From assembly GCA_048213135.1 (NCBI GenBank), contig PS015743.1, positions 5,346 to 28,231 of the forward strand: a DNA stretch of 22,886 bases. The letters are read 5' to 3'. The notes under the pieces were generated by a model. It was not told the origin of the DNA. It saw only the letters and a list, made by a program, of their open reading frames with translations, and searched no databases. The DNA is from Reclinomonas americana ATCC 50394. Its lineage: Eukaryota; Jakobida; Jakobea; Jakobida. Positions 1 through 7,510 of the stretch are shown here, in pieces (the first letter of the stretch is position 1; the number at the start of each line of letters is the position of its first letter). The translations under genes and the position numbers were made by a program.

Positions 1-809
1 ATACTCAGTACTCTTTGGTGTACACTGTCGTTCCTTGCGAAGGTCACTGTGCAAGTCGCACCTCACTGACACCCACAGCGTCTCTCTTGTTCTTGACGAT
101 CGCAGTCGTGCACGTGATATGAGTGAGAGAGAAAACTGAAGAGGTACTACGGCCAGTGCGTGATGCTTTGCCTCTTAAAAGGGAAGATGACTGTTTGGAG
201 AAGTTTATGGTACTTTGTGACTTGGTCATTGTCGGCAAGGGATTTGTCGAGTGGTGGACAGATGCTGCGTGGAGATCCTGCGGGCGGACTATGCGATGTT
301 CGCTCTAGATCTCTGCTGTGCTGGTGACAACCAGGCTCAAAACCAGAACCATCCCACCCGCAGCAGCTGCGCCGCAGCCTCAGGGCAACTAGAACCATCG
401 CGTCGCTGCTGCAGCACCCAGCTTCAACGAGTTCAGCGTCTACGTAGGCCGCTGACACTCTTTGCGTCACGAAATCCCCTCGAGGCCAACACGCGTTTGA
501 TTGGCTTTGCCTCCGAAAGGGAAGATGACTGTTGGAGAAGTAATTATGTGTTTTATATGTTGCTGGTGTGCCAAGGTCATTGTCGGGTGGGCGTTCATCG
601 CATTTTTGGAATGTGGTGAATGAAGTTTTGTTTGTTTGAGACTGTTCGTCGCACGCGGATCTGGAAAGAATACCATCATGCAGTACTGTTCGGCACACAG
701 TTATCATTGTTCCCCCTGCCTGCCTCCCGAAAGTCTCCAACAATGCACCGCGAAGTCAGTCAACGTCCTGTTCTCAGCATTCTTTTTGCATAGCAGCAAA
801 CATACAGCC
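1..809. other. No convincing gene; upstream flank
   Basis: I see no exon here that I can support. Open frames exist on both strands (for example 251-619 plus and 147-743 minus), but none shows a recognisable domain, and both run through a duplicated segment. The last 190 bases before position 810 would contain the promoter and 5' UTR of the first small gene. No core promoter motif stands out. Confidence 0.5.
150..610 (+). repeat. Diverged direct repeat, two copies about 330 bp apart
   Basis: Positions about 153-240 and 481-590 share an ordered series of words: GGCCA, then CTTTGCCTC, then AAAGGGAAGATGACTGTT, GGAGAAGT, a TTATG box, and GGTCATTGTCGG. Spacing differs slightly, so the copies are old. 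Neither copy lies in a supported gene. They could be remnants of a duplicated promoter or of a mobile element; no terminal repeats or target-site duplication is visible. Confidence 0.6.
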
Positions 810-1095
810 ATGGTGTTCATCTCCATCCAAGGCAGCAACATCAACACCACGGTGAGCTCACAGTGACGCGCATGCAGTGTGTGCTCATGTGGACGCGCGA
901 GTGCGAGAAGTTTTCGACTCACACACTCAATGTTTCTTTCTCTCTCGCACACAGATCACGCAGACTGCGAGCGAGCCCTTCAACCTCACTCCGCAGCAGG
1001 CGAGTGTGGAGCAGAGCAACGGCTTCCAGCTGATGCCGTTTGGCGAGTTCATTCATATCCAGTACATGCAGGAGGAGTTTGCCTTCAACTACTGA
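810..1095 (+). CDS. Small two-exon protein of unknown function, copy 1 (60 aa)
   Basis: Exons 810-851 and 955-1095 join in phase 0 across a 103-bp intron (GTGAGC...ACACAG). Exon 1 encodes MVFISIQGSNINTT; exon 2 starts ITQTASEPFNLTPQQ and ends with EEFAFNY and TGA. I do not recognise the family. It has no signal peptide, membrane segment or cysteine; it is rich in Gln, Asn, Phe and Thr, with a central LMPF motif. The case for a real gene is comparative: a second copy starts 136 bp downstream with the same 14-codon first exon, the same intron phase and a similar second exon (SEPF, PQQA, EQ and LMPF conserved). ATG 810 is chosen because the homology between the copies begins there. The carboxy ends differ. 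Confidence 0.6.
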
Positions 1096-1231
1096 GAGAG
1101 AGAAGAAAGAGAGAAGAGAGAGTCAGTCACAAACAAACAGCCATTGGCATGCCTCTTTGTTATGTTTGTGAAGGCCGTCCTCCGTCGTGTCAATCTCTCA
1201 CTCATTTGCAACAAAATATTAGCAAGCGAAA

Positions 1232-1755
1232 ATGGTGCTCATTGTCGTTCAAGGCAGCAACATCAATACCACGGTGAGCCTTATTACGCAAAGCAATGTG
1301 CACTGCTCTTCTTTCACGAGTGCGAGTGAGAGGAACCTCACATGTGCGCCAGTGAGTGCGAGAAGTTTTCAGTGCGTCTCTCATTCTTGTGTGTGTGTGT
1401 GAGAGAGAGAGAGTGAGTGTGTCAAAACCACACTGCTCTTTCACGCGTGAGCAACCGCATGCAAACAATGAGAGTGAGAGCTATTCAATAAGTTTACTCC
1501 TCTCTCTCCCTCTGTGTGAGTGAGTGAGTGTGTGCGTGTCATACCACAAACGCCTTTCTGCACTGCTCTTTCATGCTTGAGAAGGCACATGCAAACAATG
1601 AGAGTGAGAACTCTTCTGTGCCTCTCTCTCTCTCTCTCTCTGTCTGTGCATGTGTGTGTACGCGTGTCAATAGTAAGAACCCCACTCTGCACTACTCATT
1701 CGCGCTTGAGGGAGCGTGAGAACTCTTCAGTTTCTCTCTTCTCTCTCCTTCTCCC

Positions 1756-1797
<42 letters not shown>

Positions 1798-2783
1798 NNN
1801 NNNNNNNNNNNNNNNNNNNNNNNNNNNNNNNNNNNNNNNNNNNNNNNNNNNNNNNNNNNNNNNNNNNNNNNNNNNNNNNNNNNNNNNNNNNNNNNNNNNN
1901 NNNNNNNNNNNNNNNNNNNNNNNNNNNNNNNNNNNNNNNNNNNNNNNNNNNNNNNNNNNNNNNNNNNNNNNNNNNNNNNNNNNNNNNNNNNNNNNNNNNN
2001 NNNNNNNNNNNNNNNNNNNNNNNNNNNNNNNNNNNNNNNNNNNNNNNNNNNNNNNNNNNNNNNNNNNNNNNNNNNNNNNNNNNNNNNNNNNNNNNNNNNN
2101 NNNNNNNNNNNNNNNNNNNNNNNNNNNNNNNNNNNNNNNNNNNNNNNNNNNNNNNNNNNNNNNNNNNNNNNNNNNNNNNNNNNNNNNNNNNNNNNNNNNN
2201 NNNNNNNNNNNNNNNNNNNNNNNNNNNNNNNNNNNNNNNNNNNNNNNNNNNNNNNNNNNNNNNNNNNNNNNNNNNNNNNNNNNNNNNNNNNNNNNNNNNN
2301 NNNNNNNNNNNNNNNNNNNNNNNNNNNNNNNNNNNNNNNNNNNNNNNNNNNNNNNNNNNNNNNNNNNNNNNNNNNNNNNNNNNNNNTTCTCTTCTTCTCT
2401 CTCTCTCTCTCCTCCTCTCTCCTCCTCTCTCTCTCTCCCCTCCCTCCCTCTCTCTCTCTCTCTCACTCTCTGTCTGTCTGTGCATGTGTGTGTATGAGTG
2501 TACGCCTGTCAATACTACAATCACCACTCTGCATGCGCACTGCTCATTCGCGCTTGAGAAAGCGTGAGAACTCTTCAGTGTTTCTCTCTCCCTCCCTCTC
2601 TCTCTCTCCCTCTCTCCCTCTCTGTCTGTGCATGTGTGTATGTGTACGCGTGTCATATCACAAACACCACAGTGCACTTCTCTTTCATGCTTGAGAAAGC
2701 ACATGCAGACAATGAGAGTGCGAACTCTTCAGTGCTCTCTCACCCCCTCTCTATGTCACCCTCCCTCTCCTCCCTCCTCCCTC

Positions 2784-2815
<32 letters not shown>

Positions 2816-3133
2816 GTCTGTCTGTCTGTGCATGTGTGTGTATGTGTACGCGTGTCAATACCACGCACACCACTCTGCACTGCTTATTCATGTACAATAA
2901 GAGTGAGAACTTTTCCGCGCGTTTATGTGCGCTTCTCACTCACCTTTATCTTTCTCTCTTCTCCCTCTTCGCGTGTACAGATCTCTCAGCCCGTGAGTGA
3001 GCCATTTGGCTTGAATCCGCAGCAGGCGGCCATTGAGCAGAACGCTGGACTCGGGCTGATGCCGTTTTGCCAGTTTGAGGGCATTATCACGAGGGATAAT
3101 GAGATGGCGAGTGGGTTTTTCTGCGGCTGCTGA
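1232..3133 (+). CDS. Small two-exon protein of unknown function, copy 2 (64 aa)
   Basis: Exons 1232-1273 and 2981-3133 join in phase 0. Exon 1 encodes MVLIVVQGSNINTT; exon 2 starts ISQPVSEPFGLNPQQ, keeps the LMPF motif and ends GFFCGC then TGA. It is the tandem paralogue of the 810-1095 gene, with about 20 of the first 35 exon-2 residues identical. The intron (GTGAGC...GTACAG) is about 1.7 kb including a gap, against 103 bp in copy 1; the difference is repeat expansion. The tail carries two cysteines absent from copy 1. Function unknown. A splice variant using other exons inside the long intron cannot be excluded because part of it is unsequenced. Confidence 0.55.
1420..2960 (+). repeat. Composite tandem repeat inside the intron of small gene 2
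   Basis: Units of roughly 120-210 bp recur from about 1420 to the end of the intron. Each reads in order: CACTCTGCACTGCTC, a TTCATGCTTGAGAAAGC box, ACAATGAGAGTGAGAAC, TCTTCAGTG, a (CT)n run of variable length, TCTGTCTGTGCATGTGTGTG, ACGCGTGTCAATA. Copies are visible near 1430, 1557, 1685, 2525, 2670 and 2870, with the gap in the middle. Length variation is mainly in the internal CT run. The short intron of copy 1 holds a single degenerate half unit (GTGCGAGAAGTTTTC near 901). Confidence 0.85.
1798..2386. other. Assembly gap (589 N)
   Basis: A run of N flanked on both sides by (CT)n. The gap sits inside the expanded intron of small gene 2, so no coding exon of that gene need be missing. Confidence 0.99.
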
Positions 3134-3440
3134 GCTCGAGCTGAGGAAGTGCGTATGTGAGGGAGATGCAGACATGCTGCACGCGGTTTCACGTGCAGTG
3201 AACGAATGGCTCTTCTCACACCGTTTGTTCTCTGTTTGGTCGGCTTGTATTGCGGGTGTGCCTTTCTCTCGTTTCGTCTGACAAGGATGCGCGAAGCTTC
3301 TGCACGAGCCACTGTATCTGTTTCTCTGACGATCCTTCTATTTAGCTCCCTTCCTCGCGGCGAGTGGTCACTGTCAGTGTTGTTCTCTGAAGAGACATAT
3401 GCATGGACTCGAGGTTTGTGCCACAGATTCATCATGGCCA

Positions 3441-3471
<31 letters not shown>

Positions 3472-3479
3472 ACACTCGT
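3134..3479. other. No gene seen; 3' flank of small gene 2 with a GA run
   Basis: This stretch follows the TGA at 3131-3133. It has no supported exon. A pure (GA)n run lies at about 3445-3471. The rest is unique-looking sequence with short pyrimidine patches. Confidence 0.5.
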
Positions 3480-3890
3480 ACAGCTGACGACTTGCGCAAG
3501 AGGACGACAGACTGCGTTCTCTCCACTCTCCTCCCCACTTGATCTCCGGATCCTCCCAGCCGTCAGCTCGCGAATCGATCGATATCAACATTGCATGTCA
3601 ACCTGTGCGACCAACTTGAGGAGGGTAACATACTGCGTGTTTCCACTGTCCTGCTTGGTCTGTGCCTCCACAGTTCACTGTGGCCAAGCTGTGCCCTCCA
3701 GTATCGATATCGATCAATATCTTCGAACGCTGCGTGATCCAGCGAAACCATCGCTGACGACTTGGACTGGCTTGGAGAGGACGATGAGATACGTGCTTTC
3801 CACCACCCAAGTTGCCCTCTGCCTTCTTTCAGCCATCAACTCTGTCCCGTATCAATATCGATATCGGGTTCGAAAACTATATTCGACTCT
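3480..3890 (+). repeat. Degenerate tandem repeat with ATCGATATCGAT palindromes
   Basis: Three diverged units of about 125-145 bp start near 3483, 3609 and 3752 with a shared GACGACTTG/GACCAACTTG box. They continue through GAGGACGA-like and TTTCCAC-like words and end in self-complementary AT-rich words: ATCGATCGATATC (3574-3586), ATCGATATCGAT (3703-3714) and ATATCGATATC (about 3855-3865). Frames that stay open across it are not consistent between units, so I treat it as non-coding. Confidence 0.65.
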
Positions 3891-4021
3891 TCTCGCTCCC
3901 TCACTGCTGGCGACGCTCTTCAGTATCTTGCACTTAATGCATACGGCGATCATCATGCGCCTGCTCAACTTCCAGGTGAACAAAGTGGTAGACGTGGCGT
4001 GCATTTTCGATGCATTTGCAG

Positions 4022-4183
4022 TTGTCCACCTCTGTCCCCTTTCCGTCTTTCTCTCGTCCTCTCACACCCATGGAAGCAAGCAGAGAGGAGTTCAACGCAG
4101 AGGCATACTGTGCACACGTTGTGGAGGCGCTCATTGATCACATTGGCGCAGTGGTTGTGGTCACTGAGGATCAAGATGATTGT
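4022..4183 (+). CDS. Possible single exon, unknown protein
   Basis: A TTTGCAG acceptor-like site (ending 4021) and a canonical GTAAGT donor (4184) bound an open frame of 54 codons. It contains an ATG at 4070 followed by MEASREEFNAEAYCAHVVEA and an acidic end (TEDQDDC). The composition looks protein-like, unlike the flanking low-complexity sequence. If ATG 4070 is the start, this is a first exon. I could not join it in frame to the PAN-repeat exons downstream: phase 0 here against an apparent phase 1 acceptor there. No family is recognised and it may be spurious. Confidence 0.25.
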
Positions 4184-4309
4184 GTAAGTGGTGTTGTGTG
4201 GACGCGAGCGTGTGTGGAGCGCGCGAAACGAGAGTGGAACTTGCGCGTGGTCACCTCGGTGTGCTTGAATGAGCGGGAGAAGTGGGCGGTGGAGGTGGAG
4301 GAGGGGAGA

Positions 4310-4440
4310 GCAGGTTTGTTGAGGGAGGGAGAGAGGGAGAGGGAGAGGGAGGGAGAGAGAGAGAGAGAGTGAGAGGAGGGGGGAGGGAGATAGGAAGGGA
4401 GGTGTGCAGCAAGAGAGAGAGAGAGGTGAGACAGTGGACT
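4310..4440 (+). repeat. Purine-rich tract (GA/GGGA)
   Basis: Plus-strand (GA)n and (GGGA)n low-complexity sequence with no gene. It is followed 100 bases later by a pyrimidine-rich tract, so the two are roughly complementary and could pair if transcribed together. Confidence 0.8.
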
Positions 4441-4489
4441 GCTGATTTTCCGAGTTGCAGTCACTCTGTCTTCCGAGTGTTCCCGTCCT

Positions 4490-4827
4490 CTCGCATGCTC
4501 TTATTCTTCTTCCGCCTGTCCCTTGCGCCTTTGCTCTTTTCCAGAGCTCTCTCTCTCTCTCTCTATCTCTCTGCGCTTCTCCCTTGTGTTTCCTTGCTCT
4601 TCCCCCTTTGCTCTTCTCCATATGCACTTTCTTGTCTCCCTTGGCTCTCTTGCTGTGCTCCTTCGCTCCTCCAATCCCTTCCCCTTTGCTCTTCTCCCTT
4701 TTCTCACCGTTTTGCTCCCTCCCTATGTTCTTCCTATTGCTCCTCTCGCTTCCGCTCTTCGCCTTTGCTCGTCCCTCTTTGATAGCTCCTCGCCCCCCTT
4801 CTCATTTCCTCTATGCTCGTCTCCCGG

Positions 4828-4870
<43 letters not shown>

Positions 4871-4883
4871 CTCTCTCTCTTCT

Positions 4884-4928
<45 letters not shown>

Positions 4929-4935
4929 GTGCACG
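4490..4935 (+). repeat. Pyrimidine-rich tract (CT microsatellite and CTTTGCTC motif)
   Basis: Dense CT sequence. The left half has a loose recurring word resembling CCCTTTGCTCTTCTCC (near 4603, 4681 and 4757); the right half is (CT)n from about 4825 to 4926. The segment around 4775-4830 (TTTGATAGCTCCTCGCC, then CTCATTTCCTCTATGCTCG) recurs almost unchanged at 7275-7325 beyond the second gap. The two CT tracts therefore share ancestry or belong to a dispersed element. Confidence 0.8.
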
Positions 4936-4979
4936 TACGTGTACCAGTTGCAGGTTGGTTGATGACCTGAGTACTGATT

Positions 4980-5769
4980 ATGATTGATGTTCGCGTAGAA
5001 ACGAATGCCGGTTGTTCCACGGTGCAGAACGGAGTTGTTGCTCGTTGCGTTACTTGCGGGCTCCAGTTCGCATCTTCTGCCGTCTCATTCTCTGTTACAC
5101 TGAGTAGCGGCGTTGGAGGTGTGTCTGTTCGAGGCAGTGGATCGACCAGGCGGCACAATCTTGGGTGTGTCGGCTTCTGCAAGCGAGGTGGCATGTTGTG
5201 AAGCGTGCGACCGTTTGACACAGTGCCGATCGTGGACCTTCCTTGATGCTGCCGCGGCATCCAACGCTCTTGGCGTGAGTGTGTGCACGCTAAAGGCACG
5301 CGATCGTTGATAAGAAAAGGAGCTTTTGAGCGACCGACAAGCTCACCGTCCTCTTCTTTTGCATGCAGAGCACCGTGCCGGCGGCGGCAGCCAATGCAGA
5401 GACCAGCAACGTGTGCGGTTCACATTTCTGCTTGGTTTCAGGACGCAAGACGAGTGCGGCTACGTATGACAGCAGCGGTTTCCAGACGAGCACGGGTGAG
5501 TCCTCTCGCAGAAATGAGGGATGAGAGAATCGAGGGACTCATGCTGTTGTCTGCATGCAGATCGACCTGGTGGCGATCTCACGTGGGCGATCAAGACGAC
5601 AACCGGGCCACAAACATGCTCGCTGTGGTGCTCACAGTTGACCGCCTGCGGCTCGTGGACATTTACGGCGTCGACCAAGCAGTGTGTGCCAAAGAGTGGC
5701 GTGGTGGCGACGTCGACTGCGACGGCGTGCGCGACGAGCGGGGACTGCACGTCGGGGTTGAAAATTTGA
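4980..5769 (+). CDS. PAN/Apple-repeat protein, 3' part (5' end unresolved)
   Basis: PAN/Apple domains are disulfide-bonded modules that bind protein or carbohydrate, usually extracellular. Reconstructed exons: 4980(or 4998)-5043, 5138-5274, 5369-5495 and 5561-5769, with TGA at 5767. Introns start GTTGCG, GTGAGT and GTGAGT and end in CAG; all phases match. Two repeats are seen, each opening DRPGG. Repeat 1 has CCEACDRLTQCRSWTF, then CGSHFCLVSGRKTSAA and GFQTST. Repeat 2 has CSLWCSQLTACGSWTF, CVPKSG and a cysteine-bearing tail ending GLKI. The C-x3-C-x5-C-x-SWTF spacing is typical of the family. The start is uncertain: ATG 4980 is in frame, but gives no signal peptide and cuts into what looks like the end of another repeat, so earlier exons are probable. 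Confidence 0.6.
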
Positions 5770-5906
5770 ATGCATATTTTGGCGCCAAAAGGTTTTCACC
5801 CTGTTTCCTCTTCTTACATTTTCACATTCATATGGCCGGGAGTGAGTGACTTGAACGCCCTCGGTTGCTCACGTGCTTCAGCGTATACAAGCTTCCACGC
5901 ACAACA

Positions 5907-6265
5907 ATGAGAGACAAAGCAAAAAAAATCCTGCGTTTCGCTGCGCTCTCTTGCGGATCGGAGATATGTCGACCCCGCGCTCTCCTCCTCGTTGCCCTCT
6001 TCCTTCTCGTTGCTGCTGCCTCTCTCTCAGAGGCCGCTCATGTGATCTCCGCTGCACGCCTTGATGCGATCGCGAGTTGCCGCACTCTCCCTCGGCCTCT
6101 GTCGCGCGCCCGCCTCCGATGGAACGCGCAGCGGTGCGTGACGCACGCGTACGCTGCGGGCCGGCACCATCACCACCAGCGACAGCACTTGCCGCTAAAC
6201 AGTTTTGCAAGCTTACGCTCCAAGTGACATCGTGCTTGCAACTACGAAGCCAAGCAAAGCAGTAG
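5907..6265 (+). CDS. Candidate small secreted protein, about 100 aa
   Basis: ATG 5907 opens a frame with basic residues (MRDKAKKILRF) and then a strongly hydrophobic stretch ALLLVALFLLVAAASLSEA, which resembles a signal peptide or signal anchor although it begins unusually far in. A GTTGCC donor (6076) and CAG acceptor (ending 6131) give a 56-bp intron in matching phase 1, leading to an exon 6132-6265 that ends at TAG. No family is recognised. The first codons lie in a segment resembling the sequence just before the gap at 6807, and the last codons enter the tandem repeat from 6235, so the call is weak. Confidence 0.3.
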
Positions 6266-6806
6266 TTGTACCGTGTATCCACATTGCTAAGCACGCCAAC
6301 AAGAACCAGAGAAGAGGAGCAAGGAATTCGAATTCGAAAACAATTGCATGAAAGTTCGAATTCGAACGTACACGTCGAGTGCAACACTGTCTCACTTGCA
6401 ACTACCAAAGACAAGCAAAGTAGAATTTATGTCCACATGCAAACTTTCACGCACGACAACAAGAACCACCCCTGGCAGCAACACATGGATCCGGAATTCG
6501 AAAACAATTTGCAATTGCAAACGTCGGATGCAACACAACTCTCATCACTCCTCCACTTGCAGCTACCAAAGCCAAGCAAAGTAGAAGTTATCTTTGTATC
6601 CGCACTGCTATGCACGACAACAAGCGTCACAGAAGAGCAGCAGGGAATTCAAAAATTGCAATTGCAATTGCAAACGTCGTATGCAACACTGCTCTCATCA
6701 CTCCTCCACTTGCAACTACCAAAGCCAAGTAATGTAGAAGCTTGCTATGTATACAAACTTTCACGCACGACAAAGCAAGAAAGTCCTGCATTTCGTTCTT
6801 GCTGGA
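6235..6806 (+). repeat. Tandem repeat of about 158 bp with EcoRI/MfeI-like palindromes
   Basis: The word CTTGCAACTACCAAAG and close variants recur at 6235, 6395, 6556 and 6709 (spacings 160, 161, 153). Each unit also carries AAGCAAAGTAGAA, a TATACAAACTTTCACGCACGACAA box (variants near 6430, 6600 and 6750, and a related copy at 5883-5905), and short palindromic words: GAATTCGAATTC (6324-6335), TTCGAATTCGAA (6355-6366), and ATTGC repeats (6655-6673). The array runs into the gap at 6807, so its full length is unknown. One frame stays open for about 180 codons through it. Confidence 0.85.
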
Positions 6807-7274
6807 NNNNNNNNNNNNNNNNNNNNNNNNNNNNNNNNNNNNNNNNNNNNNNNNNNNNNNNNNNNNNNNNNNNNNNNNNNNNNNNNNNNNNNNNNNNNNN
6901 NNNNNNNNNNNNNNNNNNNNNNNNNNNNNNNNNNNNNNNNNNNNNNNNNNNNNNNNNNNNNNNNNNNNNNNNNNNNNNNNNNNNNNNNNNNNNNNNNNNN
7001 NNNNNNNNNNNNNNNNNNNNNNNNNNNNNNNNNNNNNNNNNNNNNNNNNNNNNNNNNNNNNNNNNNNNNNNNNNNNNNNNNNNNNNNNNNNNNNNNNNNN
7101 NNNNNNNNNNNNNNNNNNNNNNNNNNNNNNNNNNNNNNNNNNNNNNNNNNNNNNNNNNNNNNNNNNNNNNNNNNNNNNNNNNNNNNNNNNNNNNNNNNNN
7201 NNNNNNNNNNNNNNNNNNNNNNNNNNNNNNNNNNNNNNNNNNNNNNNNNNNNNNNNNNNNNNNNNNNNNNNNNN
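6807..7274. other. Assembly gap (468 N)
   Basis: The left side is the tandem-repeat array and the right side is pyrimidine-rich intron-like sequence. The 5' exons of the protease-like gene probably lie in or before this gap. Confidence 0.99.
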
Positions 7275-7325
7275 TTTGTATAGCTCCTCCGCCCCCCTTC
7301 CTCATTTCCTCTATGCTCGTCTCCG

Positions 7326-7369
<44 letters not shown>

Positions 7370-7510
7370 TTCTTCCTTCGTTCTTCCCCATGCACTCCTC
7401 CCTCCCTGTGCTCCTCTCTCTTTGCTCTGCCCTTCCCTCCTTCCCCTTCCCTCCTTCCCCTTCCTCCTTCCCCTTCATCCTCCTCCCCCCTCAACTCCTC
7501 CCTTCCACAG
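7275..7510 (+). repeat. Pyrimidine-rich intron of the protease-like gene, with (CT)n
   Basis: Contains (CT)n at about 7330-7366 and a CCTTCCCCTT-type pyrimidine array to the CCACAG acceptor at 7505-7510. It is read as the 3' part of the intron preceding the first visible protease-like exon. Confidence 0.6.

Noticed and set aside
147-743. 198-residue minus-strand open frame
   Set aside because: No domain or family resemblance, and it runs through a duplicated non-coding segment; the opposite strand is also open over much of it.
1520-2704. Ser/Leu-rich (plus) and Arg/Glu-rich (minus) frames through CT tracts and the gap
   Set aside because: Pure (CT)n has no stops in any frame; these frames, and similar ones at 4282-4987, 6742-7665, 12500-13547 and 18953-21064, are microsatellite translations.
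3403-4137. 244-residue plus-strand frame
   Set aside because: It crosses a GA microsatellite and three repeat units that do not conserve a common frame; only the part after 4022, in another frame, looks exon-like.
5119-5137. A 19-bp intron in the PAN gene (GTGTGT...GGCAG)
   Set aside because: It would restore frame, but a 94-bp intron 5044-5137 starting GTTGCG also restores frame, gives a size normal for this window, and uses the donor seen in three other genes.
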